From positions 873,731 through 937,730 of the forward strand of contig NZ_FOWW01000001.1 in the NCBI RefSeq assembly GCF_900115565.1: a stretch of DNA of 64,000 nt, read 5' to 3'. The first letter of the stretch is position 1, and each line of letters begins with the position of its first letter. The DNA is from Amycolatopsis arida. Its GTDB lineage: Bacteria; Actinomycetota; Actinomycetes; Mycobacteriales; Pseudonocardiaceae. Positions 1-7,658 of this stretch are shown here, in pieces. The translations under genes were made by a program, and so were the position numbers. The notes beneath the pieces were generated by a model, which worked only from the letters and a program-made list of their open reading frames with translations, ran no database searches and had not been told where the DNA came from.

Positions 1-603
1 CAGGCCGGCGCGTTGGGCGAGTACGCCCTTGGCCTGTTCCAACTGGACGCGGCTGCTCAGGGCGGTTTGCAGTTGAGTAGCCAGCAGTTCGCTGGCGGCG
101 ATGGCGCGTTCCTGGATCAGCCCGACGGTAGCCACATCGGCCATGGCCTGGCCGATCTCCCGATCGGTCGCGCTCAGCCGGCCGGGTTCGATGCGGAACA
201 GGTTCAGTGCCCCGATGGTCTCCTCGCGCAGGCGCATCGGGAGTGCTTGCGCGGAGTGGAACCCGAGCCCCTGTAGCTGCTCGGTGAACGCGGGCCAGGA
301 GGCGCGCATCGCGGGCGGGTCGTCGCGGGCCACGGAGCGTCCGGACCGGAAGCAGTCCAGGCACGGGCCTTCGTTGTTCTGCAGTTCGTAGAGTTCCAGC
401 AGGCGAGCTTCCTCGGCGGAGGAGGCCATCACGTGCAGGTCGCCGTGCCGGTCGGCCAGCATGATCCCGGCGGCGTCGGCATCCAGGAGTTCGACACTGC
501 GGCTGGCCAGTGTGTGCAGGAAGTCGATGACGTCGAAATCGGCCACCAGCGTGTCGGCCAGGCTCACGAATGTGCTGGCGAGGAGTTGTTCCCGGCTCGT
601 CAT
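1..603 (-). CDS. GAF-ANTAR sensor/antiterminator protein (C-terminus off the window)
   Basis: The frame opens with ATG at 603 and runs off the left edge after 201 codons, so the C-terminus is missing. Residues about 15-160 form a GAF domain with the usual NNEGPCLDCFRSG segment and an ALPMRL core. The last visible residues (QLEQAKGVLAQRAG) are the start of an ANTAR RNA-binding domain. By family it should bind a small ligand and antiterminate transcripts by binding paired hairpins. It is the last gene seen in an operon, 28 bases after the next GAF-ANTAR gene. Confidence 0.9.
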   Translation of the reverse strand, partial: MTSREQLLASTFVSLADTLVADFDVIDFLHTLASRSVELLDADAAGIMLADRHGDLHVMASSAEEARLLELYELQNNEGPCLDCFRSGRSVARDDPPAMRASWPAFTEQLQGLGFHSAQALPMRLREETIGALNLFRIEPGRLSATDREIGQAMADVATVGLIQERAIAASELLATQLQTALSSRVQLEQAKGVLAQRAGL

Positions 604-631
604 GAGCCCACCGCCTCTGTCTCGTCGGGGG

Positions 632-1372
632 TCATGGCCGATCCCGCTGTGTGGTGGTGCCAGGTTCGCCGTCGTCGAAGCGCAGCCGCCGGTTGACCAC
701 ATCGGCGGCGACGGCCGACACCGTCCGTCCCGTAGTGTACGCGTGCGCTCGCAACCGCAGCAGTGCCTCGGCGAGGCTGACACCGAGTTGGACCGTGATC
801 ATCCCGGTCGCTTGGTGGACCGCGGCTTGGCCGTCGATCGGCCCGGTCAGGGCTGAACCACCGTGCTCGTCGTGGTCCTGCAGGTGTAGGACCACGACGG
901 TGGCCGCCTCAGCGAACGCCAGCGCGTCGGCGAGGTCGAGGGCGCTGAGCGACCCGGGGGTGTCGCGGTACAGGTCCAGTACGCCCACGCGGATGGCGCC
1001 GACCCGCAGCGGGAATGCGAAGATGGCGTGCACCCCGGCATCGAGCACGGCGGCCCCGAACCCCGGCCACCGCGCCGACCCGTCCGCCGCGAGGTCCGGT
1101 TGCAGCACCGGGCGACCACTGCCGGACGCGTCCACACACGGACCTTCCCCGAGAGCGAACTGCAATTCCTCCAACTGCCGTGCCCGCTCGTCGGTGGCCG
1201 CGAGCACGACACCGCTGGGCCCCTCGGCGGTCATCAACGCCACACCGACACCACTGACCGGCAACGCCGACAAGCATTCCGCACCCAGCCTGGCGGGCAG
1301 CGTGGCGCTGTCCTGCCCATCCCCGCGAGCAGCGATCACCGACAGGATCTCGGCCACTCGGGGACTTCGCAT
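632..1372 (-). CDS. GAF-ANTAR domain transcription antitermination regulator
   Basis: 246 residues. Residues about 20-165 are a GAF domain (LGEGPCVDASGSG, then FAFPLRVGAIRVGVLDLY). Residues about 180-235 are an ANTAR domain (DGQAAVHQATGMITVQLGVS followed by an A-x-A-ended helix pair). The stop of the STAS gene lies only 6 bases upstream, so the two are cotranscribed. By family the ANTAR domain binds RNA and the GAF domain senses a signal. The tandem GAF-ANTAR pair downstream of a STAS gene suggests a stress or membrane-state response unit, which is inference. Confidence 0.92.
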   Translation of the reverse strand: MRSPRVAEILSVIAARGDGQDSATLPARLGAECLSALPVSGVGVALMTAEGPSGVVLAATDERARQLEELQFALGEGPCVDASGSGRPVLQPDLAADGSARWPGFGAAVLDAGVHAIFAFPLRVGAIRVGVLDLYRDTPGSLSALDLADALAFAEAATVVVLHLQDHDEHGGSALTGPIDGQAAVHQATGMITVQLGVSLAEALLRLRAHAYTTGRTVSAVAADVVNRRLRFDDGEPGTTTQRDRP

Positions 1373-1378
1373 GGTGTG

Positions 1379-1807
1379 TCATCCGCTCAGGCACAGCAGG
1401 GCGTCGGCGAGGTCGGGGTGAATGTCGAGCACGCGGTCCAGGCCGGTGATCGTCAGTGGCAGCAGGACCGGGCGGCTGTTGGCCACCACGCAGAGCCCGA
1501 TTCCCGCCGTCACCGCCGCCTGCCTGGCGGTGACCAGGACGGTGAGACCGGCCGCTGCGAAGAAACTCACGTCGGTGAGGTCGATGACCAGCGGTACAGA
1601 GGCCTGCCGCAGGTGGGCGAGGAGACCGTCCCGCAGCAACGGGCTGGTGCACAAGTCCACCTCACCGCGCACCCCGAGCACCACCGCACCGCCCGGGACC
1701 GGCTGTGTCGTCACGGTCAAGAGCTCCTGGCCTGGTCGCAGGCCCGGCGGAACCGCGGCGGCATGGGGAAGGCGATAAGACGACTGAGACGGGCGGAGGC
1801 CGGTCAT
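1379..1807 (-). CDS. STAS-domain anti-sigma factor antagonist-like protein
   Basis: 142 residues with an N-terminal extension of about 30 residues, then a STAS fold: VVLGVRGEVDLCTSPLLRDGL, LVIDLTDVSFFAAAGLTVLV. The serine phosphorylated in SpoIIAA-type antagonists (DSSG) is replaced by Ala (FFAAAGL), so regulation by phosphorylation is doubtful. Start ATG at 1807 overlaps the desaturase stop as ATGA, which implies translational coupling. A longer in-frame reading upstream would run antisense-like through the desaturase gene and is rejected. Confidence 0.88.
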   Translation of the reverse strand: MTGLRPSQSSYRLPHAAAVPPGLRPGQELLTVTTQPVPGGAVVLGVRGEVDLCTSPLLRDGLLAHLRQASVPLVIDLTDVSFFAAAGLTVLVTARQAAVTAGIGLCVVANSRPVLLPLTITGLDRVLDIHPDLADALLCLSG

Positions 1808-2796
1808 GGCATCTTCTCCTCGGTGCGTGCGCCGTTGCGCCCTGTCGTGGTCGCCGTGATGCGGGCCAGTCGCGTGGGGCTGGTCCAGCGCACGTCGGAG
1901 ATCCAGCCGAGTTTCTCGAAGATCCAGATCACTCGGGCGGAGATGTCGACCTGGCCACGCAGCACGCCGTGCCGCGCACAGGTGGGGTCGGCGTGGTGGG
2001 AGTTGTGCCAGGACTCGCCCATGGACAGGATGGCCAGCGGCCAGAAGTTCGCCGCCTTGTCCCGACTGGCGAACGGCCGTTCGCCGATCATGTGGCAGAT
2101 CGAGTTGATGGACCAGGTCACGTGGTGCAGGAGCGACACCCGTACCAGCCCGGCCCAGAAGAACGCGGTGAGCGCACCCCACCAGGACCACGTGATCAAG
2201 CCGCCCAGCACGGTGGGCAGCGCGATGCTGACCGCGACCCACAGCGGGAAGAGCCGGTCGATGACCCGCAGATCCCGGTCGGCCAGCAGGTCCGGGGCGA
2301 ACCGTTCGGCGTTGGTGCTGACCCTCTCGAACAGCCAGCCCATGTGGGCGTGCCAGAACCCCTTGGCCAGCGCGACCGGTCCGGTGCCGAAGAGCCACGG
2401 TGAGTGCGGGTCACCCTCGCGGTCGGAGAAGGCGTGGTGGCGCCGGTGGTCGGCGACCCATCCGATCACTGGCCCCTGTGCCGCCAGCCCACCCGCGACG
2501 GCGAGCGCGATCCGCAGGCCGCGCTTGGCTTTGAACGCGCGATGGGTGAAATACCGGTGGTAGCCGACCGTCACCCCGAGGCAGGACACCACGTAGAAGC
2601 CGACGGCCAAGGCGATGTCGGTCCACCCCAGTCCCCAGCCCCAGACGATCGGCGCCGCCGCGATCAGCGCGGCGAACGGGATCAACACGAAGATCTTGAC
2701 CAGTATCTGCTCGCTCGTCGACCGCCCGGGAAGGATCATCGGCTTCGGGCCGGGAACGGGTCGCGGTGTCGGTCGAGGCGCGGTCGATGTCGTCAT
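1804..2796 (-). CDS. Membrane acyl-CoA/acyl-lipid desaturase
   Basis: 330 residues, the usual length for delta-9-type integral membrane desaturases. The three histidine boxes that bind the di-iron centre are all present: HRYFTH (residues 80-85), HRRHH (117-121) and HNSHH (264-268). Hydrophobic segments at about 32-75, 95-115 and 185-225 fit a four-helix membrane protein. It introduces a cis double bond into saturated acyl chains and so tunes membrane fluidity. Both ends are overlapped by neighbours (ATGA at 2793-2796 and 1804-1807). Coexpression with STAS and GAF-ANTAR proteins suggests stress-linked lipid remodelling (inference). Confidence 0.95.
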   Translation of the reverse strand: MTTSTAPRPTPRPVPGPKPMILPGRSTSEQILVKIFVLIPFAALIAAAPIVWGWGLGWTDIALAVGFYVVSCLGVTVGYHRYFTHRAFKAKRGLRIALAVAGGLAAQGPVIGWVADHRRHHAFSDREGDPHSPWLFGTGPVALAKGFWHAHMGWLFERVSTNAERFAPDLLADRDLRVIDRLFPLWVAVSIALPTVLGGLITWSWWGALTAFFWAGLVRVSLLHHVTWSINSICHMIGERPFASRDKAANFWPLAILSMGESWHNSHHADPTCARHGVLRGQVDISARVIWIFEKLGWISDVRWTSPTRLARITATTTGRNGARTEEKMP

Positions 2797-3035
2797 GAGA
2801 CTGTCCTGTTGCGACTGATCTGGACCGCTTCCGGTGCGAGCTCGCCACCTGAGGGGAGACGACCGTCATTGATGGGCACGCCGCGCGCGCGGACTCGGTC
2901 GATCAGCAACTCTCCCTCGGCCATGGTGAACAAGCCCTGCCTGACCCCGCGCAGGATGACCTCGACCGTGCTCTGATGAGGTTCCGCGATCCCCGCGACC
3001 GGCACGGGAACGGAAGTGGTGTGGAGATGCGCCAT
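2793..3035 (-). CDS. Small hypothetical protein preceding the desaturase
   Basis: 80 residues starting MAHLHTTSVPV, with a good ribosome site (GAGGGA) before ATG 3035. The stop overlaps the desaturase ATG (ATGA). It contains a central amphipathic helical stretch (STVEVILRGVRQGLFTMAEGELLIDRVRARG) and polar ends, with no signal peptide or membrane segment. I do not recognise the family. Its coupling to the desaturase suggests an accessory or regulatory role in the same operon. An ATG 26 codons upstream lacks a ribosome site and is less likely. Confidence 0.7.
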   Translation of the reverse strand: MAHLHTTSVPVPVAGIAEPHQSTVEVILRGVRQGLFTMAEGELLIDRVRARGVPINDGRLPSGGELAPEAVQISRNRTVS

Positions 3036-3093
3036 GGAAGTCCCTCGGTTGGCTGGTGTCACACACCGGGGTCCAGGGCGCTTACCCGTAACA

Positions 3094-3121
3094 CTACCCT
3101 CCACCGGCAACATGGTCCAAC
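3094..3121 (-). promoter_or_regulatory. Possible SigB/SigF-like stress promoter of the desaturase operon
   Basis: On the minus strand GTTGGA (3121-3116) is followed after 16 bases by GGGTAG (3099-3094), about 60 bases before the first ATG. This resembles the GTTT-N(14-17)-GGGTAT pattern of actinobacterial general-stress sigma factors. A second GGGTAA lies at 3087-3082. The match is partial, and the assignment rests on the STAS/GAF content of the operon. Confidence 0.35.
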
Positions 3122-3307
3122 TTCGAAAGAGAATCTTCGCGCCGACCCGGGCCGGGATTCCCCAATGGAGAGCCCAAAACGGCCGAGCTGGCGGTCAGCG
3201 GAGCGAAGCCACCCGTTGTCGGATCTGCTCGTCTTCGCCGTCGGGGACGGCCCCGGAAGCGGGGGTGGCGCACGCCGTCGAGAGCCTTCCCACCGGCTGG
3301 TCGTGGG

Positions 3308-4090
3308 TCACGGGTTGCCGTTGCGCGGCGTTCTGGGATAGCGGGCCTCCGGGAGGGGCTGGCCGGGGCGCAGGTCGAGCGGGTCGCGGCCGGGCAACGG
3401 CCGGTAGGTGGCGTCCGCGTCGGTGAAGGTGACCAGGAACGACAGCCGGGCCTCGTCGCTGGTGTTGGCGCCGGCGTAGTGGGCGGTGCGGCCCTGGTGG
3501 AACGTGGCGTCGCCGGCCCGCAGCGGGACGGTGACGCGCGGGCTCCAGCGCAGCTCGGGCCAGTGGGAGAACAGGTAGTTGTCCGGGTCGGCGGCGTGCT
3601 CGGCCAACTCGACCCGGTGCGGCCCGCCGCGGCGGTGCGAACCCGGCAGGAAGGTCAGGCAGCCGCGTTCGGCGGGCACGTCGACCAGCGCGATCCAGGC
3701 GTTGAAGATCAGGCGGGAGTCCAGCAGGGCGAAGGTCAGGTCGTCGTGCCAGCCGGTGGGCGCACTGTGCCCGGGATCCTTGCGCAACACCTCGCCGCCC
3801 CACACGCGCAGCGGCATCCCGGCCAGGCGCTCGGCGAGCGCGCCGACGCGGGGGTGGAGCGCGAGCTCGCGCAGCGCGGGGTGGTGTTCCCAGGCGTCGG
3901 TGGTGGCCACGATGCGGGTGCCGAACTCCTCGTCGGTGCGGCTGCGGGCGGCGAGGGCCGCCTCGGCCGCGGCGCGGAACCGCGCCACCTCGTCGGCGGT
4001 GAGCAGGTCCGGTACGTGGACGAACCCGCGCTCGCGGAAGTCCTCGACGGCCCGGCCGGTCGCGGCGTGCGTGGTGTCGGTGGTGGTCAT
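3308..4090 (-). CDS. Phytanoyl-CoA dioxygenase (PhyH) family protein
   Basis: 260 residues, typical of the family. It should be an Fe(II)/2-oxoglutarate-dependent oxygenase. The HxD pair is H115-D-D117 in GWHDDLTF, and the distal histidine is H204 in GRTAHYAGAN, with Arg215 following as the likely 2-oxoglutarate anchor. The TFLPGSHRRG segment is a PhyH hallmark. It lies 46 bases downstream of the MerB-like gene on the same strand, probably in one transcript. The substrate cannot be read from the sequence; related enzymes hydroxylate or halogenate diverse small molecules. Confidence 0.9.
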   Translation of the reverse strand: MTTTDTTHAATGRAVEDFRERGFVHVPDLLTADEVARFRAAAEAALAARSRTDEEFGTRIVATTDAWEHHPALRELALHPRVGALAERLAGMPLRVWGGEVLRKDPGHSAPTGWHDDLTFALLDSRLIFNAWIALVDVPAERGCLTFLPGSHRRGGPHRVELAEHAADPDNYLFSHWPELRWSPRVTVPLRAGDATFHQGRTAHYAGANTSDEARLSFLVTFTDADATYRPLPGRDPLDLRPGQPLPEARYPRTPRNGNP

Positions 4091-4136
4091 GTCAGGCTCC
4101 GATCAGGGGTCGTAGGGGTGCCGTGGAACTCGTTCC

Positions 4137-4793
4137 TCATCGCTGGCCCTCCCGGCGCAGGAGAGCGCCGAACTCCGCGACCGCGCTGGCGAGCGCCTGG
4201 TCCTGGTCCAGCACCACCCCGGTGACCCCGGGATTCCGCGCGGTCCACCGCCGCACGGCGTCGGGACTGGTGAAGAAGTTGATGTACCCGCAGGTGCGGT
4301 CCACCGATGGGCAACAGGTGTCTTCGGTGGCGCCGGCGAAGACCACCGCGGTGTCGGGGCGCCAGCGCGCGGTGCGCTGATCGACGTGGACGGTCACGGT
4401 GCGGTCGGTGTCGGGTTCGGTGCTGCTGATGGTGATCGGGATGCCGAGCATGGCGGAGACGCCGAGGGCGTCGATGGCGCACATCGCGTACACGGTGCTC
4501 GCGGCACCGTCCCAGCTGACGTGATGCCGGGTCGGAACGGGCGAGAACGGATAGGCGGCACGGATCTCGCCCCGCTCGTCGACGGCCAGAACGTCACGTT
4601 CGGTCAGTTCGGCCAGCGCGGGGCCGGGATCGATGCCGTGGTCGCGGGCGTCGCGTTCCAGGTCCGCCCGCCGGGGCGCGCGGCCGGCCTCGGCGAACGC
4701 CGTCAGCGCCAACCGGTGCAGGCGCCGCGCCGCCGGGGTGAGCGCGGCGGCGGCCTCGCTCTTGTTCAGTCCCAGGTCGGGAAGCTCGGTCAT
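4137..4793 (-). CDS. Alkylmercury lyase (MerB)-like protein
   Basis: 218 residues. It has an N-terminal winged-helix-like region (about 1-80) and a C-terminal MerB fold. The three catalytic positions of organomercurial lyase are conserved in context: C105 and D108 in AMCAIDALG and C168 in RTCGYINFF, with an additional CC pair at 160-161. By family MerB cleaves the carbon-mercury bond. No merA, merR or merT was seen nearby, so a role other than mercury resistance is possible. The start ATG 4793 overlaps the stop of a short upstream frame (ATGA). Confidence 0.82.
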   Translation of the reverse strand: MTELPDLGLNKSEAAAALTPAARRLHRLALTAFAEAGRAPRRADLERDARDHGIDPGPALAELTERDVLAVDERGEIRAAYPFSPVPTRHHVSWDGAASTVYAMCAIDALGVSAMLGIPITISSTEPDTDRTVTVHVDQRTARWRPDTAVVFAGATEDTCCPSVDRTCGYINFFTSPDAVRRWTARNPGVTGVVLDQDQALASAVAEFGALLRREGQR

Positions 4794-4912
4794 CGCGAGC
4801 CCTCCGGCTCGTCGCGCGGCATCCCGGTGCGGGACCGGTCGTCGCCGAGGTCGAGGGCGCCACCCGGCCGGCCCGGCTCGGCGGCGCCTCCGCTGGTGTA
4901 CGTGCAGGTCAC
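4790..4912 (-). CDS. Possible 40-residue small protein upstream of the MerB-like gene
   Basis: A GTG at 4912 is preceded at ideal spacing by GGGAGG, and the frame ends with TGA overlapping the MerB-like ATG (ATGA). The peptide begins VTCTYTSGG and is rich in Gly, Asp and Arg, with one cysteine. The ribosome site plus the overlap argue for real translation, perhaps as a leader peptide or a small partner. It matches no family I know, and it could be only a coupling leader. Confidence 0.45.
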   Translation of the reverse strand: MTCTYTSGGAAEPGRPGGALDLGDDRSRTGMPRDEPEGSR

Positions 4913-5099
4913 GGTCGTACCTCCCGATGTGGTGACCCGTCGGATCGGTGGTCGATCGCGACCGTATGGTCTGCCCCCGGGGTGAGGGTCAAGCCCTCGC
5001 GAGACACGGCACCACCCACCCAGCACGCGCCGCCAGGCCGGGCGGGTCGAGACCGGCGCGGGGTTCGGACCACTCCATGGACCAAGGCCGAACCGACGA
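4913..5099. other. Intergenic stretch, no gene recognised
   Basis: Together with the adjacent protein fragment at 5100-5252, this forms a 344-base stretch without an intact gene between the TetR gene and the small ORF. Apart from the likely promoter of the small ORF/MerB-like transcript, nothing was recognised. Confidence 0.5.
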
Positions 5100-5252
5100 A
5101 GGCTCGCGGTCCCCGGTGGAGCGCACCGCCGACGACGCCTCGATCGGCTTGCCCTCGGCCAGGTTCTCCCCCACCGGCCCCCGCGGGACGCCGCGGGCGG
5201 AGAGCGTCCTGTCCATGGCGACGTTCGCGACCGCGTCGCCGGTGTCGGTGCG
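5100..5252 (-). pseudogene. Possible remnant of a discoidin (F5/8C) domain gene
   Basis: On the minus strand an uninterrupted protein-like stretch overlaps the 3' end of the TetR gene in another frame. It contains GENLAEGKPIEASSAV, close to the NLALGKPVTASS opening of F5/8 type C domains in secreted glycosidases. It has no start codon or ribosome site, and similarity fades near 5100. I read it as a fragment left by deletion. The evidence is one motif only. Confidence 0.3.
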
Positions 5253-5256
5253 TCCG

Positions 5257-5844
5257 CTAGGCGGGGTGGCCGGGGGCCACTCCGCGGAGGAAGGTCTGGA
5301 CGACCCGGTCGGCCAGCGTGTGCGAATCGGTGCCGCCGGTGTCCTGGAATGCCTCGTTGACGAGGGCGTAGTAGACGCGGCGCGCCCAGGAGGGTTCCGT
5401 CTCGATCAGACCCGACTCGCGCATCCGGGCGAACCAGGCGTCGGACATGCGGGCCAGGTCGGCCTGGATGGCGGCGGCCGCCTGGTTGGTGGGGGAAAGG
5501 TGGCGGAACGCGATCCGCCGGCCCAGTTTCACCTCGAGCACGTTCACGGTGGCCTGGTGCAGCGCGACGAGCGGTGGGGCGGTGTCGACATCGGCCGCCT
5601 CGACGGCGTCCCTGAGCTGCCGGAGCGCGGACTCGGCCATGGCGTCCAGCAGGGCCTCCCGGGTGGCGAAGCGGCGGTGCACGGTGGTGCGGGAGACCCC
5701 GGCGGCCTCGGCGATCTGTGCCATGGTCGCGGTGGGGGTTCGGGCCAGGAGTTGTTCGGCCGCCTCGAGGATCGTGTGCACGGTGCGTTCCGCGTCCGTA
5801 CGGAGCGCGGTACGTCTGTTCTGCCCGGAGTGCTCGGCTGGCAC
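5257..5844 (-). CDS. TetR family transcriptional regulator
   Basis: 195 residues. The N-terminal helix-turn-helix spans about residues 20-66 (AERTVHTILEAAEQLLA, MAQIAEAAGVSRTTVHRRFATREALLDAM). The C-terminal helical ligand domain is of the type found in many actinomycete TetR proteins. It is transcribed divergently from the maleylpyruvate isomerase-family gene at 5920, with a 75-base shared region holding repeated GTTTCA/TGGAAC half-sites. It probably represses itself and that gene. Confidence 0.92.
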   Translation of the reverse strand: MPAEHSGQNRRTALRTDAERTVHTILEAAEQLLARTPTATMAQIAEAAGVSRTTVHRRFATREALLDAMAESALRQLRDAVEAADVDTAPPLVALHQATVNVLEVKLGRRIAFRHLSPTNQAAAAIQADLARMSDAWFARMRESGLIETEPSWARRVYYALVNEAFQDTGGTDSHTLADRVVQTFLRGVAPGHPA

Positions 5845-5869
5845 GATCGGTCACCCTAACAACCGAGTC

Positions 5870-5916
5870 AGCGTGTTTCAATACTTGGCATAACTGGAAC
5901 AATTTGTTTCACTTGA
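5870..5916. promoter_or_regulatory. Shared operator/promoter region between TetR and isomerase-family genes
   Basis: GTTTCA (5875-5880) and TGGAAC (5895-5900) form an approximate inverted repeat, and GTTTCA recurs at 5906-5911. The stretch is distinctly AT-richer than its surroundings and sits between the two divergent starts, where a TetR dimer would be expected to bind. No individual -10 or -35 box is certain. Confidence 0.4.
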
Positions 5917-5919
5917 GCC

Positions 5920-6717
5920 ATGTTGTCGAACTTGCTACGGGAGGCCGCGGCCACCGCCGAGGACTTCGTCGCGCTGGCGCTGTCGGTGCCCGACCCGGAC
6001 CAGCCGGTGCCCGCGACGCCGGGGTGGTCGGTCACGGACGTGGTCGGGCATGTGGCGATGGAACCCGCGCGGTACCGCGAGCTGGCGCTTGGCCGGGGTG
6101 AGTGGCCCGCTCGCGCCGCGGACCTGCCCGCGTTCAATGCCGAGCAGGTGCGCACGCTGCCGACCAGGCGGCTCACCGAGCTGACCGCGATCCTGCGGGA
6201 GGGCCTGGGCTCGCTGCTGACCACGATCGAAGGGTTCAGTGACGACCCGCCGTGGATGAACTTCGACGGCAACCAGCGGGTGCGGGCCGACCTGGCACTG
6301 GGCACGCTGATCGGCGAGTTCGTGGTGCACGGCCACGACATCGCGCGGGCGGCGGGGCGGGCGTGGCCGATCAGGCCGGAGGTGGTGCCGCTGATCCTGC
6401 GCGGGCAGCACCAGGTGATGCCCGGCTGGGTCGATTCCGGCAGGGCTGCCGGGCACACCGCGACCTACGAGTTCCGGTTACGCGGCGGGGAGCGCTACGT
6501 CTACGAGTTCCGCGACGGGCGGCTGACGGTCCAGCCGCCGGAGCCGGAGCGGGTGGACGTGCGGATCAGTGCCGAGCCGGTGACCGCGCTGCTGCTGACC
6601 TACGGCCGGATCGGTCAGGCCGGTCAGCTGCGGGCGGCGTTGACCGGCAGGCTCGTGGCGTGGGGTCGTCGTCCCTGGCTCGCCGCGGGCCTGACGCGCC
6701 GGTTCCTTTCGGCGTGA
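5920..6717 (+). CDS. Maleylpyruvate isomerase family (mycothiol-dependent DinB-like) protein
   Basis: 265 residues. The N-terminal half is a DinB-like four-helix domain with VPATPGWSVTDVVGHVA near residues 30-47 and a metal-ligand-like GEFVVHGHDIARA near 130-143. The C-terminal half (about 170-255) resembles an SCP2/MDMPI C-terminal domain. The family uses mycothiol as cofactor in isomerase or transferase reactions. The ATG has no clear ribosome site. It is divergent from the TetR gene that probably controls it. The substrate is unknown. Confidence 0.85.
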   Translation: MLSNLLREAAATAEDFVALALSVPDPDQPVPATPGWSVTDVVGHVAMEPARYRELALGRGEWPARAADLPAFNAEQVRTLPTRRLTELTAILREGLGSLLTTIEGFSDDPPWMNFDGNQRVRADLALGTLIGEFVVHGHDIARAAGRAWPIRPEVVPLILRGQHQVMPGWVDSGRAAGHTATYEFRLRGGERYVYEFRDGRLTVQPPEPERVDVRISAEPVTALLLTYGRIGQAGQLRAALTGRLVAWGRRPWLAAGLTRRFLSA

Positions 6718-6940
6718 GGAGGTCGTTGGTGCTGGTGTCGCCGGTGTGCCAACCGCGCCGCCTTGTCGGCGCCGTCGGTGTCGACCGCTCCGGCGACGGT
6801 GCGCACCCCGCACCACGGTGCGGAAGGTGTACCGCCGCGGCCTCGAGGATCCCCTGGAAGCTGGGGACTTGGACCAGAGTTTCGGCGGCTCGGGCGTGCG
6901 GAGGTGGCACGGAGCCACGCACCACCGCCCGAGGCGATTC

Positions 6941-7636
6941 CTACCGTGACGTCGAGGCCAGTACCGGAATGACGTGCGTCGTGCGTGGGAGTGGGACGCG
7001 CTGGACGGCGTCAACCCCGCGGAGGGTCAGGTGTCGCGCGCATACCCCATACCCCCCCCCGCTCCTTGTCGGGGCGGGATTCCCGTCGCGGAGTTCCGGT
7101 AGGAGGTAGTCGGCGCCGGCCACGTCCGCCAACACCCTGGCGAGCTCGGCCAGGGTGGCGCGGGTGGCGGCGACATCGGCACGCAGCGCGTCGTGCCGGT
7201 CCCAGGAGCGCTCGTGGGTCAGCGGGTCGACCTCGCGGTCTCGCCGCGCCTCCCAGGCCTGCAGGGCGGGGTGCCAGCGGGTGAGGAGGGGGCGCAGCGC
7301 GCCGTTGAGGACCCCGACCGCGAGGATGCCGAAGGTGACACTGCCGGGCGCGGTCCGCGGAGCGACCTCCGGCCCGTACTTGCGCAGGATCTCCCGGGTG
7401 GTGGGGAACAAGGTGTAGAGGCTGCTCAACGCCTCGCGCAGCACACCCTCGTCGGGGCGGAGCTCCACCACCGTCACGCGGGTGATCAGCTCGACGTAGA
7501 GCTCCCACGCCGCCTCCGCCTCGGCCCGCCCGGGCTCCCAGGTGCCGCTGATCTCCCCGAGGAACGGCAGCTTGAGCTTGACCGCGACCTGGCTCGGCCG
7601 CAGTGGTGCTCGGCGGCGACGTCGTCGTCCTCGCAT
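6941..7636 (-). CDS. Standalone TIR-STAND-associated helical module protein (partner A)
   Basis: 231 residues; ATG 7636 follows AGGAGGGG at good spacing. Residues 40-180 match, in the same order, the C-terminal module of the TIR-NTPase encoded divergently at 8197. Shared blocks are AWELYVEL (43-50), REALSSLYTLF (67-77), LRPLLTRWHP (114-123), HERSW (141-145) and GADYLLP (174-180). The first 20 residues are Arg-rich. Codons 193-195 are a G9 run, after which a 36-residue tail unlike the sister proteins follows. Sharing a module with the NTPase suggests homotypic interaction in a conflict system (inference). Confidence 0.8.
   Translation of the reverse strand: MRGRRRRRRAPLRPSQVAVKLKLPFLGEISGTWEPGRAEAEAAWELYVELITRVTVVELRPDEGVLREALSSLYTLFPTTREILRKYGPEVAPRTAPGSVTFGILAVGVLNGALRPLLTRWHPALQAWEARRDREVDPLTHERSWDRHDALRADVAATRATLAELARVLADVAGADYLLPELRDGNPAPTRSGGGYGVCARHLTLRGVDAVQRVPLPRTTHVIPVLASTSR
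7052..7060. repeat. Nine-base homopolymer (G9 in the coding strand of partner A)
   Basis: An uninterrupted C9 on the plus strand reads as GGG GGG GGG, codons 193-195 of the minus-strand gene. Gain or loss of one base would replace the 36-residue tail with short alternative endings. It lies just after the conserved module ends, so only the tail would change. Confidence 0.9.
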
Positions 7637-7658
7637 CGGCCCCTCCTGTTCGGCTCGG

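Noticed and set aside
2196-2869. Alternative minus-strand frames inside the desaturase gene
   Set aside because: They lack the histidine boxes and any start signal; the desaturase frame explains the region.
4137-4793. Reading the MerB-like gene as a mercury-resistance operon
   Set aside because: The fold and catalytic residues fit, but no merA, merR, merT or merP was found in the flanking 4 kb on either side.
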